From Trichostrongylus colubriformis (Eukaryota; Nematoda; Chromadorea; Rhabditida; Trichostrongylidae): DNA of 64,000 bases. The notes under the pieces were generated by a model, which was not told the DNA's origin, did no database searches, and saw nothing but the letters and a program-made list of their open reading frames with translations. The DNA is taken from the NCBI GenBank assembly GCA_963978905.1, contig OZ022259.1:54330727-54394726 (forward strand), given 5' to 3'. Each line of letters begins with the position of its first letter. The first letter of the stretch is position 1. The position numbers were made by a program, and so were the translations under genes. This document shows, in pieces, positions 1 through 13,400 of the stretch.

Positions 1-1376
1 GATCTCGATTCTAGGCGATTGCTTGTCGATAATCGAATTCCTGTATAATAATGATAAAGATGCAAGGAGTCCTGGTCTCGCATTTGCAGTACATATACAG
101 CGTTAAGAAGGTTTAAGCCGCGTTGGGGCACAAGAAGAGCCTATCGTCGTCGCAGCGCGCGATTGTACAGCAGCAGTTGTGCGAATGCCGCGAAGGGTAC
201 GTTTGCAACACCCCATTCGCTCTACCTGCACTACGGTGAGACAAGCGCAGTCACAGCGGAATATCAATCAATCGCCCGTACCGCTTCGCAACCGTTTGTT
301 CTAACTCGATTTAGCTTGCTCCAGTGGGTTGAGAATGTTTGAAATTGAGTTTTTATGCACGGGGAGCGGATCTGACGCCCCACGTACATCAGGAATCCCA
401 TTGCACGACTACGGCTTCGATCTGAACCGCAAGCACTCGTTATGCCGCGCGTGACACTTTCGCATTGCCGCAACGGCTCCATCTGCACCACTCTCTGGAT
501 GGAGCCCATTTTTGCCGAATTGAAAATACTTCCAAATACTAATAATTATAAGACAATAAAGTATAATTTGAAATGGAATGAAACAATTAATTCGCCATCG
601 ACGAATCGATAATTTGACATAAATGCGATCAAAATAATACTTTATCAATGTGAGATTCACAACGGTGTCGAACAATAAAATAAAAGCCAGAAACTGACCA
701 GATTCCAAGTTTGGTGACCCATTTTGGACGAGCATAAACTATGACAGGCAAAGGAGGGATGTGACAGGGATTAGGGAAGAAAAGCAAGAGAACCAAGTGG
801 TTAGCGTACAGACAACAAGATATGAGCTAACTCTGCGTCTCTGACATCGGGATGGGTACTGTAAGTATCAGAGTGGGGTATATCTTTTGTTTACACACAC
901 ACGCATATGCAAAACTACTTACATGGCGAACTACAACGTAACAAATTGGTCACATAATCACTAAATCAATTAGTAGGGCTAGCGATAGAATTAAATAAAA
1001 TAGTAAGTATAGTTTTTCAAGAATAGCTAATCAATCAGTCGTTTGGCATGTCCAGCCTTTGTTCAAGGCGTGGCTGTCGTGAAGTTCACTCGGCATAAGA
1101 TTTACAAATAAGTGCAGTTTAGGTTAGTGGAAGCTGCCGAGAAGTGGGAGTTGTCCTAGCGTGGCCGGCTCCGGACAACTGTTACAAATGCATCGGAGCC
1201 GACTCGATGAAGCGTCGAATACACGGTGATGTTTTGGTATAACGACAATGAGACCGTGAGAAAGAATCAGAGCACGATGGCTGGGGGACATCACAGAGTC
1301 CAGATCATATTGATTTCACGTATTAATTATGTATAAATATATGTATATATGATGACGTTTGGTGAAGTTTCGAAGT
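1..1376. other. 3' flank of the rilp-1-like gene
   Basis: Downstream side of the gene. I see AT-rich sequence, a short CA run near 893-903 and no convincing exon. The 3' UTR must begin here, but no unambiguous polyadenylation signal is visible on the minus strand. Confidence 0.4.
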
Positions 1377-1476
1377 TCAATTTCCTGCGTTTGCACGTTG
1401 TGGGCGTGGTGAACTCGTTGTTGAAGAGCCGCGCCGTGGCGATGGATTTGCGCCGAATTCCTTGAAGAAGCGGAAG
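1377..1476 (-). CDS. rilp-1: rilp-1-like exon 9 (C-terminus)
   Basis: 100 nt, acceptor ctgattgtttttcag. The first base completes the serine codon, then FRFFKEFGANPSPRRGSSTT and a short basic/serine tail to TGA at 1377-1379. The F-x-F-F-K/R motif after RH2 resembles the F-x-F-F-S-R-D-K segment of vertebrate RILP family members. I found no clear AATAAA soon after the stop, so the 3' end of the mRNA is not defined. Confidence 0.8.
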
Positions 1477-4400
1477 CTGAAAAACAATCATCAGTTAATA
1501 ACATGAAATGCAAGTAGGAAGGAAAATAATCGATTTAAAAAATATACAAGACTGTATGCGGTGCTCGCTGCTGTTGCAGCTACTGTAACTTTCGCCATCA
1601 ACTTCCATGTTTCCTTACGTCAGGAAGCCGCGGCAGTCAACCGTCTCAGGAAGCTGCCTTAGTCCCTCTACAGAAAGCATTCCCGCATTGCTACCCAGGG
1701 ATTCGTGAAAAAGTAAAGGTTCTGGTATTGTGAATAGTGACGCATCCACTTAGGCTACACTGCGATTCATCTTTGCTGAAGTTACTTTACGCGCAGCAGT
1801 GGTGTACCGCGTATAACCAGGTTTATTGACATCCATGATGCAGACAAGCCTTGTTAAAAAATCGTCCACGGAAATATAATTCTTTCTTTATCACGTAATA
1901 TTTGCTTACTAGAGACCACATGCAAAGTTTCACGCGAAAATACACGAATGCAAATGAGATACAGCTCCTTAAGTTGCGGCCGACAGGGCGGGGCGTCCAT
2001 ATGGGTGTGAACGTTAGAGAGCTGAGGAGCAAAGATAAGAGTCACGTGGTCGTGGACGCAGAGTGAAAGGCAAATGAACAATAGGCGCTAAAATTAGAAC
2101 TGCTTGTGGCCGCTGGCGGCTGTTCAAATGCAGTCTTAAAAAATTTGGCGGGAACTCAAACAAGTTACTCGTCTTCTAGTTTCTCGAATTCTGCATTGCA
2201 ACAAAAAATTCCTCGTTCTTTTCGTATTTAAATTTATGTACTGTATGTAGTAGAGTGATTTATAAAGAGGATTCAAATTCAGGGAATTTCCGTGGACGAT
2301 TACTTTAAGTGGTACTGCAAAACCCATAACTGGCTATGCCTTTCTGAAAACGCATCTATCGCGTTCGTTACATTGTTACACTGAGATGACGAAAAAAAAG
2401 GTATGGGACCACTGGAACTGAGAGCTTCGTTAGAAGGACCTATAGCAGGACTTCTCTCTCTCAATCATAAGACAAAGTACAAAAAACAGAATAATTTTCC
2501 CTCTCTTTGAAAACTTATAAATAATAAAGCACTGAACTAATAACATGACTTAACAATTACTCACAATTTTCGCACACCGCTATCTTTCCGTTCATATTTC
2601 CATGGATAAAGCTTTTCGTCTGGTTCTCTCGGCAATGGACCATAAACCAACATTTCATCACTTTCCTCGCCCATTCTCGATGGTTCATCACTGAAATGAG
2701 AAAAATAATTCTGCCATATTTTTTATTTTTTATTATAAACTATTAGCACATATGCCCGGAAAGCATGGAGTGCGTGTTCGAGTCCCGCCCGAGACCAAAG
2801 CTCTTGCCCATTACTCAGCACACTTGTAACAATTCTGCCATACATTTTTAAAGGTTCATTTCTTACGGGTTCTTATTTTTAGAGGTGAGGGATAGTATGG
2901 AGGGAAATTCTGAGAATGAAAGAGAACAAAGAGATATCTGATCAGTTTACTGTAAAAAGATATGCCCCCACTTTCCTATGTAACTTCGAGCCAACCGATG
3001 GTACTTTGTGGCTGGTTACTACAAGATTATCTTCAGGATAAGTTTGACTCATATGCACTTCAGAGAAACTATTCCTACTAGGAAAATACGTAGCATAGCG
3101 CTATATAGCTGCATTTTTATGGTCCTATGATCGGATCGCGCAAAAAAAATTTCAAAGCAATCGATGCTCCCAATCGACCGATTGGTATCGTTCCTGCCTC
3201 ACAGGACAGAAACTACATGATCACGTGTGGAGCAACTGTGTACGTCAGTTTTTTTTTATGCTCACTGACGAATCTGATGCTGATTGGGCAGCTCCAGGTG
3301 TATGAAGGTCCTTGTCGGTGATGGCAGCATTAAGTCGGAGCTTCAAAGAGCGTCCCCATACATACTAAGGGCACAATTCGTTGGTAAATGATCCAATAAT
3401 TCGATACAAACCAGGTTTAAAAAATCCCTCTGTAAAATTTCGAGTTTTCAAAAAAAAAAACCATCAGGTACCCAGGGCCGGAAAACGCTATGGCGCAATA
3501 AAATGCTTTCTCCATGCTGTTCCGCAGTGATTTTCGCTGTCAATTCAGTCATTTTTCAAATGGAATAATTTAAAGGCTTGTTATCTCCTCATACCATTCA
3601 TTCCAGCCTTTCTAAAACCCTGACATGTGGATTTCAAACCCGAGATTGGCTAAATAGGAAAGTGGAGGGAGTGTGCGGTATGTTTCCGTCAACCGTTGTG
3701 AAAACTCAGCATTTTTTACACGACAACCTCTCAAGGATCAAAAAAAAATCACATAATTCCCACAGTAAACCTCTGTTGAGTGCCTCTTTTGAAGAGTGTG
3801 TTCGAACATTAACACAGGGTCTTTCCGCTTATATGAATTTAAAGGCCCTTATTCTCAGCCTTCATACCATCTCGTGATTCCCTTCTTCCATTCGCAGACA
3901 AAATGCTTGCCCAAAATCGCTGTGACCAAATCGGAACAGTTTTTTATGGAGATGAGCAATAATCGCTTTCTAATAAAGCGTATGCTTCACAAACAAGAGG
4001 ATGGTGACTCATGCTCATGACTGTTGGCTCATTTCACCGCCGAGCGGGTGAAAAGGTCTTCCGCCGCGTTGAAGAAATTTCTTGGGTCGACAATTGCCCC
4101 CTCCCCTCCCCTTTCTAGGTCTACAACAAAAACCTTTCACTTACCCCAAATAAAAACCACGTTTGCCAAGAAATCTCCGCACAGTTTGGCACCGATGGAT
4201 ATGAACCCCAATTTCCCCAACAATTTCCAAAAACGATTTGGGTATTACATTAGTATCTTAGCTTCATCATATCCAACACTACTGAACCCAGTGAAAAGCC
4301 CTTGGTTGGATAAGGAGTAGGAGAGACAAGACTCTCCTTCAGATGAGAAGGGCTACAGCTACAGTCACAAGCTCGGAGCGCTTCCAGACCAGCCTATTCT

Positions 4401-7400
4401 TCCATCAGGGTCATATGAGAGCCGTCCTCGGGGTCAGAAAAAATCTATGAGATCAAAGCATCTTTACGAACAAAAAAAATTGAACGAGGGAAGGGGAGGC
4501 ACCAGCTACAATATGCAAGCCATAGCAAATACAAACACACCACACACGTGCAAATGTTTCTAAGATATTCAATGGTTGTCATACGCACGGCACATTCCGC
4601 ACGTTTCAATCAGCGCCGAAAACCTCAAATACTGGAAGCTACTACGATTTCCCACCTCAACGAGATACTCAAACAGTCCCATGCACGGCACACCAGGAGT
4701 CGAGAATTCTTCGACAGGGAGTCGTATTTGACCGGGCAGGATGGGAGTCGTACCTACAGGGGTTAGCGATAAGCACCAGAATCTAGACTTTCAATAAGCA
4801 GATGAGAAGCGAAAGGTGTTTCACTAGGGGCCCGTGTGAGGAAATATGAGATAATTATTTTTTTCTGCTTCAGGTGAGGCTATCATAGCAATTAAACACA
4901 TTGTGACTATACGATCTGGCAACAGTTACTGTTGTTGTAGAGGTCAAAAAGGATAGGGTTGTATTTGATTCCCGTAGACGGAGGGGGTCGTGCTAAAGCG
5001 GCAATTTTCCTCGACACTCTGTTCCCATGGGTTCATTATGCTATTACCCGATCCATTTCCAGCTAGGCGCAGCAATGAAGAAACTTCCATAGAACAAAGC
5101 AAAATTCAAAAAAACCAAGTCAAAGCATCAACGTAAAGAGAATCAGCCGTTGGCCCGTTTAAAATATATCAAAGAGCAAAATGTAAAATCATGAATCAAT
5201 TCATCATATCACAGATTTTATTCTACCGTATTTCAATCAATGAATTTTTCCTGAGCAAAAAAAGAATATGTACACAGTGGCTGATACTCTCTAGATGATT
5301 TTGAATGCACGGGTCAGAATGGAGAACTTGACTTTGGACCACCTAAAAACAAAAATACGGGTTAAAAGGAACACATGCAGGGGAAGGAAAAATAATTAGA
5401 AAAAAATAAAATTCAAACAAAATTAATTATTGACCTTGCCATAACCTTAGAACTCATAGCGGACGGATGCGTTGATGTGAGATCTTCCAGTGAACTGAAT
5501 ATAAATTTCGATTTTAGCCATGGATTACGGTCACAGCAAAAGTTAGGCGTAGTGTTAGGTAAGATTAGTGTGACTTCACAGAAAGTGCAACGGATTGTTA
5601 TTCAACGCGATGGTCATGGTAGACAGGGGTGAGGGGGGACAGTCATTGAAATTTACCCTTCTAGACTTGACATTTCTTCAAATTAACAATAGCAGCGTTC
5701 ATAAGCGAGGTTAGGATACGCCATGCGTTTGTTTTCGTAGAAAATCGTAGAAGTGATTCATAACTTGCCAAACCCCTAAAATCCCCTCATAATGACCTTA
5801 GAGCCTTCAGTCCACACTTATTCTCACACATTTCTTTTTCATTGCTCCTTATTCCTACTTATTTCCAAAATAAAAAATAATACTTGGTCACAAGCACTGC
5901 TTCCAGTCACAACGACAATTTCACACTAAAGCTGACAACCACGGCGGAACGACAACACAGACAACGGCCGAATATATTACTTTATGACAGAGCCAGGGAA
6001 TTGAACTTGCGAGCGATGTCAGTGGACTGCTGTCCTTCCCACTGCGCCAGGTTAGCTCAAGACGACAGTGCCACATATACCAGATCGTTGGAAAGGAGTT
6101 ACCTTAGGAGGTCGTCGCGTTCACGCTCCTTCCGACCTGGCCGGAGATTTTCAAGCTCCTCTTCAAGTTCCATTACTCGTCCCTTGAGCACGTTCTTCTC
6201 CTGTAGTACTTCGCGAAGTTCGGCCAAAGTGAATCGCGGCTCGTCGTCCACCTGAAACTTGGACAGGGCTGCACATCAGTTTCACCTGGCTCAACCATGG
6301 TCAATCAAAAAGGTAACCCGTAAGGCCTACCGAAATCACTGCTTTTAAGCGTCAACCAATCGCAGATTTTTCTCAAACCATGACCACCACAGCTCCCTTC
6401 CAGCTCACCCGGCTGGATTACGTTTGACCCCTTCGATACTCAAAATCAATGCCTATTCAGATAAGGCCGCGTTCATACTTTGCGCCTGCCTGCTTGCAGT
6501 CACAGACAGCAATGAAGAGTGACCCCGGCGAGATGCTGAGACGACGCAGGCAAGGAGACAAGGTGGCACAAGCGGAGACGCAGAAACATACAACCACGCC
6601 CTGCACCCGGAACCGCAAAGAATGAACGTTGTCTAACTTTTCTCAAGCGCTCCTGTGCTGGAAACCCTAGCCAGTCGACTATGAGACGGTTTATGCCTCC
6701 GAGGAGCTCCCAAGTGACTTTTTAACGACCATTACAATAAGAAAATCTGGTACAAGCAAATTCTGAGGCCAGGTATACCTGGTTGGCTTGTTGGAGATCT
6801 TTACAGACGCGATCTGTGTCGCTCAGCATTCGCCGTAATTGGATGTTGGCTTCTTCTGTCTTTTCCAACCTGAATTGAGCGGTTCACTTTGATGGGATCC
6901 ACTGCATTCTCAAGTCAATATCAGGGAATCAACGAAGAAATTCCTATATGATTGAATGCTCTAGAGGAGAAGAACTCCTTTCACTTGTCACATACCTCCG
7001 AATTATTTCCATTTTTTCCTCGACAATCATGCGCCCTTGTTTTTGTAACGACGCATTCTTCCGCAGTAACTCTTCGTTTTGGCGGATGAGTCTCTCGATG
7101 GAGTTTTGCAGCTGAAAAAGAGTCTCAACTTCGTAACGAGCTTACTTACGCCGAGTTTCGCTAAGTGCAATTAACTTCATGTACAGCCCACGATTCGCTA
7201 TCACAACAAATAATTACACAAAAAGATTCTCAGAGTTCCAAAACCCCAACCACGTTTCATGTTTGCCCAAAGGAGTGCGTTCGCTGGACCATCACTCGCA
7301 CGAAGCGCTGAAAAGTGGCCCACTTGCAAGTCAGAGGTGTGGCAAAAACGTTCCCCAAGGACTTTTCACAGATGACGATCTGGTAAATGCTCTCTTTTCC

Positions 7401-10400
7401 GCGAACCTTAATTGTGCTCTCGAAGTAGCACCAGTGTGCTTGTACCTCACTGAGCGTTATACATAGCCGCTTACCTACTGCTTACTAGGACCTACTGTCA
7501 TCGAAATTCGTACCACCGTTATCAACTAATGTCGTTCCATAGCAAAATGGATCGAAACCTGGGTGCTATCGCAATGAGGAAAGGGGCAACTTGTCATTTA
7601 TAAAGATTCCACATACGAGCACCTTGGAGGGATCTTTGAGGAGCGAATCTGCTCACTCAGGCTCATTCTCTCATTCTTTTTTTGCCTAAGCTTTAGTGGA
7701 GGAAAGAAGAGGTTCCCCTTTCCGTCCCAGGTTTAGGTAAAAATAATGTTCATAGTGAGATGACCCTACCCATAACAATAGCACCAGAAATTGCTAAACT
7801 CAAAGGAATCGTGCACGGAATAATGAGTTTCTGACACCCATATACTTATATTGTACTCGCTTACTAAGGGCCGAACACAAAATTTCATGCGAAAAAGTGA
7901 GAAAACGGCTAAGATACAGCTCCCCAAAGAGGTGGCCGAAGGGGAAGGGGTCTTGGAGCAAATCCAGCCCCGTCGTCCGCCGCGGTAGGAGACGGAGACT
8001 GGAAATGCTTACCTAATTTTCTCTTCCCATCATGTGTCTCGGACCGCAGCTGACGACGGTTATTTGGAGCCTCCTCCCCGGCGGCCATTTTGAGGAGCTG
8101 TATCTTAGCCGTTTTCTTACTTTTCCGCGTGAAATTTTGCGTACGACCCTTATTAAGCGAGTACAATATAAGCATACCAGGTGAGCTTCGCGATCTACAT
8201 CGCGTTACGGGGCACCGGTGCGAAGCGGGCTGTGGGCGAAATGATGTAAACAGGTGAGCTTCGCGATCCACATGCGTTACGGGACACCGGTGCGAAGCGG
8301 GCTGTGGGCGAAATGATGTAAAAGAAATTGCACAGCAATGTGGTTTGGTGGAAATCAATACATAGATTTTACATTTGTGCTGAGGGGTAGTCCATTTACA
8401 GCCTTCTTTACAAAGGTCCATTATAGCAATAGGTATCGATCTACATGCAATAAGCTCTACAGAATGTAAGCTTCTGCAATTATGTCCATCCACTGGTGTG
8501 GCCCATCTCATTGCCCGGCCCTCTGTAAGAAAACCGACAATTACGACCTATAGCACTTGATGCTGCAGTTTTTCAACCTCTGCGACTGTAATCATTCAAT
8601 GAGATTCCATTACCTGTTCAGCTCTTTGCATAGAGATCTATGATTTAGATCGATGTCTGCAACAGCTTCACCTATTGGTGTGGCTTGCTGATGATTTTCC
8701 AGGATTTCATCTTTCATGACGGTACTCACTGAGTCTATGGTCAATAAGACGTTTGCAGCCTTTCGAAAAACCGATACTTTCAGCCAATATCCTGATGACG
8801 GCCCGTCTACCGTGATCAGGTGACATTATTTTTGTCACTCTAGCAGCATCGAATTACTTCCGCTCTCTACGGCACTTAAGACCGCTCCGGGCGGTGTTAT
8901 ATTTCTTATGAGTGAGCACGATATTGGTGACTGCACGTCCCGCCCATTGTAGGCGGGCCTCCACCTACCTCAATAATGTGCAACACCGCCTAGACAGCAC
9001 TAATCTCCATCGATTTTTTTTGCAGTTTCTGGGCTGCACCTGAGACAACTTATGAACGCTCGTTAAGCACCACCTACGTGGAGCGTGCTCCGCCTACTGA
9101 AGGCGTGTATTCTTCATCTACTACATACACCCTTCACTCATTCTGGCCTACCTTATCGCTACTCCTGGCTCTTTTGGAACGAATTACAGCGAAGGGGCCG
9201 GTAGGTCTCTTCAGCAGTCACAAACTCCCTTGACTCATTTTGGCCCACCTTATCCCGACTCCTGGGCTCTCTTGGAACGAATTATAGAATTTTGCATTTG
9301 GACACCGAACATTGTAACGCACGCCCCTTCTACAGGGGACGAAGTCTAACATGGTCCATGTGCTACCTGTTCATCTCTTAGCAAAACCTATCCAACCCTA
9401 ACATGACCTGACTTCCCCCGCTTGTTTTTCAGGCAGTATAGAATTTCGCTTGGGACAGACAGACAACTTAACAGACACAACAACTACTGGTTTGTATACA
9501 GGTTATGTTATCCCGACTCATGGGCTGCTTGGAAAGAATTATAGAATTTTGCATCTGAACACGGAACATTTTAACGCAGGCCTCGTCCATAGTGTCCACA
9601 GTGAGCGGAGTCTGACATAGTCTGGTAAAGTAGTGTGCAGTAAAGACACCTTCTGCACAAAAACCGATATTTCCGATCAATATCAATCGGTGGTGCATGA
9701 TGTTATAGGATTTCAACTGTCCATAAGCCGTTTCCAGCCTTCGGCACAAACACTGATATTTTCAATCAACATCGTAGCGAAGGCTCCGCCTAACGTGATC
9801 ATTTGGCATTATTTTTGCCACTTCGGCTGTTACACATTTTGGTTTTCACCCCGTCCCTGGACCGCTCTAGAGAAGAATATGATGTTTCATGAGTGAACAC
9901 GATTTCGGTTGCTTGCACCGCCCACTGTGGGTGGGTCTTCCCTCACTTCAAATATACTGGAAACAGCTCAGATCTCGCTGATCTCCAGCGATTTTTCCTC
10001 AGTCTCTAGACTGCTCTGGAGCTGGGTTATGAACAGTTGCAGTAAGCACCGGCCGCTCGCAGCACGCTCCGCCCGTTGAAGGTGGGCTTCCCTTAACTGC
10101 TACATATACTCCGATCTCATCTTGGTTCACCTTCTCCCGCTGCCCGTGGAAGTTTGAGATGAAAGAATTTTAGCGTTGATCTGAAGACAATGCAGCGAAC
10201 GCCCCGCCTACTGCGGGTGGAGTCAGGCTTGCCCATGTCCGCTCTGATCATCTTGGCCATGCCCACCCAACCCGAACTTGACCTGACCTCCCCACTTGTC
10301 TCACTGGTAAAACGGAGAATCGCACGGACAGACAATAGTACAAACACACCAAACTCCTTGTTTATTGATAGGTTATGCTTCAGCAAAAGTAGGAATTGAG

Positions 10401-13400
10401 GAGCTTTAACCTGCTGGTTACGCGGAATGGACGACACTCGTTCGTAATGTAGATGGAACTAACAGTTCTGGACAGCCACGACCTCGGTGGGGCAAAACCG
10501 TTCTTCACTTGGGCATATCACATGTCAGGAGCAGGCATCGTCGGCATCAAGGAGGTCTTCCGAATACGGGTCGCGCATGGGTAAGATCAACAGAGAGCCC
10601 CACATATCAGTTTATCACGTCTATATGGCGGTAGGTGGCAGAGATCATGTGGCTGGGGACTCGCAGAAATGTACGAACTGAAAAGCATTTTAGAGCTGTA
10701 TTCTGCAAAAGTCAATAATAATAAGTTGGAATTGAGGAGCTCCAACCTCCTGATTACGCGGAATGGGCGACACTCGTTCGTAATGTAGATGGAACTAACA
10801 GTACTGGACAGCCACGAACCTCGGTGGGGCAAAACCGTTCATCACTTGGGCGTCACATGTCAGGAGCAGACATCGTCGGCTTCAAAGAAGTGGTTCAGCG
10901 GAATTACAATGAAAAGAGTTTCTAATGCTGCGTACATATCAAATCGAATAAGAGTTTTGGCGCATCACCGTAAATATACGCATCGATCGAGAAAATGAGC
11001 GCATCTGCGCATCCGCGATTTGTGAGAATTGGCGGATCGGCGCATTCGCGATTTGGAAATTTAGGCGCGCCACGTCACTCTTGTAAGCGCGATCAGTTGA
11101 ACGCGGTGCGTGCCAACGTGCGGCTTTCGATAAGATATGCAAAATTACGAAAAGGAAATAGGAGAAAAAGAAATCAACCGCACGTTGGCACGCGCCGCGT
11201 TCAGCTGACTGCGGTTGCTAGAGTGACGTGGCATGCCAAAAATTCCAAATCGCGGATGCGCCGATGCGCTAAAGCTCTCATTCAATTTGTTATGCCATAC
11301 CCAACTAAATGAGAGTTTTGGCGCATTGGCGTAAAGTTAAATACACGTATCGATCGAGAAAATGAGCACATTTGCGCATCTGCGATTACAGAGAATTGGC
11401 GCGTTTGCGTAAAGGATAAGATACGTATTAATCGGAAGGTGAAAGTATTGGCGCATCCGCGATTTTGGATATTTGGGTGCTAAGGTAGTTCGGGGGGGCC
11501 ACTGCAGTAGTGTCTCTGCGTCTCTAACGCGTGGCTAGAGCGCAGAGAAGCCATAGCGCTATCGGAATCGGGTTCGAATTCTGCATAGAAACGATTTTGT
11601 AAAGCAAATTCATGCTTTTCTTTTCATCCTATGTTAGCCTAAGCCTTGGGGAAGGAGATTCCCTTTCCCTAGGCTTAGGCGAATACGCGTAAGTGGTTGC
11701 TTAGTCTAGTTGTAGCTAATTTTTCGTAATATGTTAATGGAAGAATAATCTAACCGTTTTTTCAGTTAGTTAGCTGTATCTAAGCTTAAAATAACCTTGA
11801 GAGTGCCTATAAGCAGAAATTGGGCGCGACTCTTGCCTTTGTCGAGTGCCCCCCCCCAATCACCTTAGCACCGGTATTTGTCATAACAGATATCGGCTTT
11901 CGATAAGATATGGAAAATCACGAAATGGAAAGAGGAGAAAAATAAATCAACCGCACGTTGGCAAGCGCCGCGTTCAAATGACCGCGGTTGCTAGAGTGAC
12001 GTGGCATGCTAAAAATTCCAAATCGCGGATGCGCCGATGCGCTAAAACTCTCATTCAATTTGGTATGCCATACCCAACTAAATGAGAGTTTTGGCGCATT
12101 GGCGTAAAGTTAAATATAGGTATCGATCGAGAAAATGAGCACATTTGTGCATCAATGGTTTGGGAATTTTGGCGTGCCACGTCACTCTTGTAACCGCGAT
12201 CAGTTGAACGCGATGTGTGCCAACGTGCGGCTTTCGATATCGACTTTCGATAAGATATGGAAAATTACGAAAAGGAAATAGGAGAAAAAGAAATCAACCG
12301 CACGTTGGCACGCGCCGCGTTCAACTGACCGCGGCTGCTAGAGTGACGTGGCATGCCAAAAATTCCAAATCGCGGATGCGCTGGTGCGCTAAAGCTCTCA
12401 TTCAATTTGTTATGCCATACTCAACTAAATGAGAGTTTTGGCGCATTGGCGTAAAGTTAAATACACGTATCGATCGAGAAAATGAGCTCATTTGCGCATC
12501 TGCGATTTGAGACAATTGGCGGATCGGCGCATCCGCGATTCGAGAGAATTGGCGCGTTTGCGTAAAGGATAAGATACGTATTAATCGGAAGGTGAAAGTA
12601 TTGGCGCATCCGCGATTTTGGATATTTGTCACAACAGATATCGGCTTTCGATAAGATATGCAAAATTACGAAAAGGAAGTAGCAGAAAAAAGAAATCAAC
12701 AGCACGTTGGCACGCGCCGCGTTCAACTGACCGCGGTTGCTAGAGTGACGTGGCACGCCAAATCGCCGATGCGCTAAAACTCTCATTGAATTTGGTATGC
12801 CAGCTGGAGCACACTACTGCGCGTCACACATGGAAGCATGCAAAGTCAGCGCGTGTATCGAACTCTCTCATCCCGTCACACACTCTCACTCTCACCCAAG
12901 CCCGTAGACCACGCCCTCTACACCTCAAACTTGGGTAGTTAAACCAAAGGGTGGACACACAGATATACAGATTCACCAAACTCCTGTTTTATATATGAGG
13001 TATAATATCCCGACACCTGGGCTCTTTCCGAACGAACTATAGACATTTTCATCTGCACACCGAACATTTTAATGGAGGCCCGTCAACAGTGTCCACAGTG
13101 TGCGGAGTGTGACATGATCCAGTAAAGTGGTGTGCAGTAAGGACACCTTCTACACCAACCGATATTTTCAATCAATATTGATCGGTGACGCATGTTGTTG
13201 CAGAATTTCATCTTTTATAAGGGCACTTAATCAATAGTATGGTCCATAAGCCGTTTCCAGCCTTCTGCACAAAAACCGATATTTTCACTCAATATCGATC
13301 GGTGATGCGTGATGTTGTAGAATTTTAACTTCTATGAGGGCACTCACTCAGTAGTATGGTCCATAAGCCGTTTCCAACCTTCTGCACAAAAACCGATATT

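Larger units (their letters stand above)
1477..6102 (-). other. Intron 8 of the rilp-1-like gene (4.6 kb)
   Basis: Non-coding. It contains half of a family-A element (from 1860), a tRNA-like/SINE fragment (about 2740-2840), one copy of dispersed repeat I (4690-5022) and another tRNA-like patch on the minus strand near 5985-6065. Remaining open frames are short and lack coding character. Confidence 0.6.

Noticed and set aside
5884..6255. Serine-rich plus-strand frame of 123 codons
   Set aside because: It is the antisense of RILP-like exon 8 plus intron.
7909..8511. 200-codon minus-strand frame
   Set aside because: It runs through a family A MITE and the 72-bp duplication, and its repeated peptide mirrors that duplication.
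10995..12786. A set of similar 60-110 codon frames that look like a small gene family
   Set aside because: The similarity comes from the tandem foldback array; reading frames exist on both strands and carry no domain.
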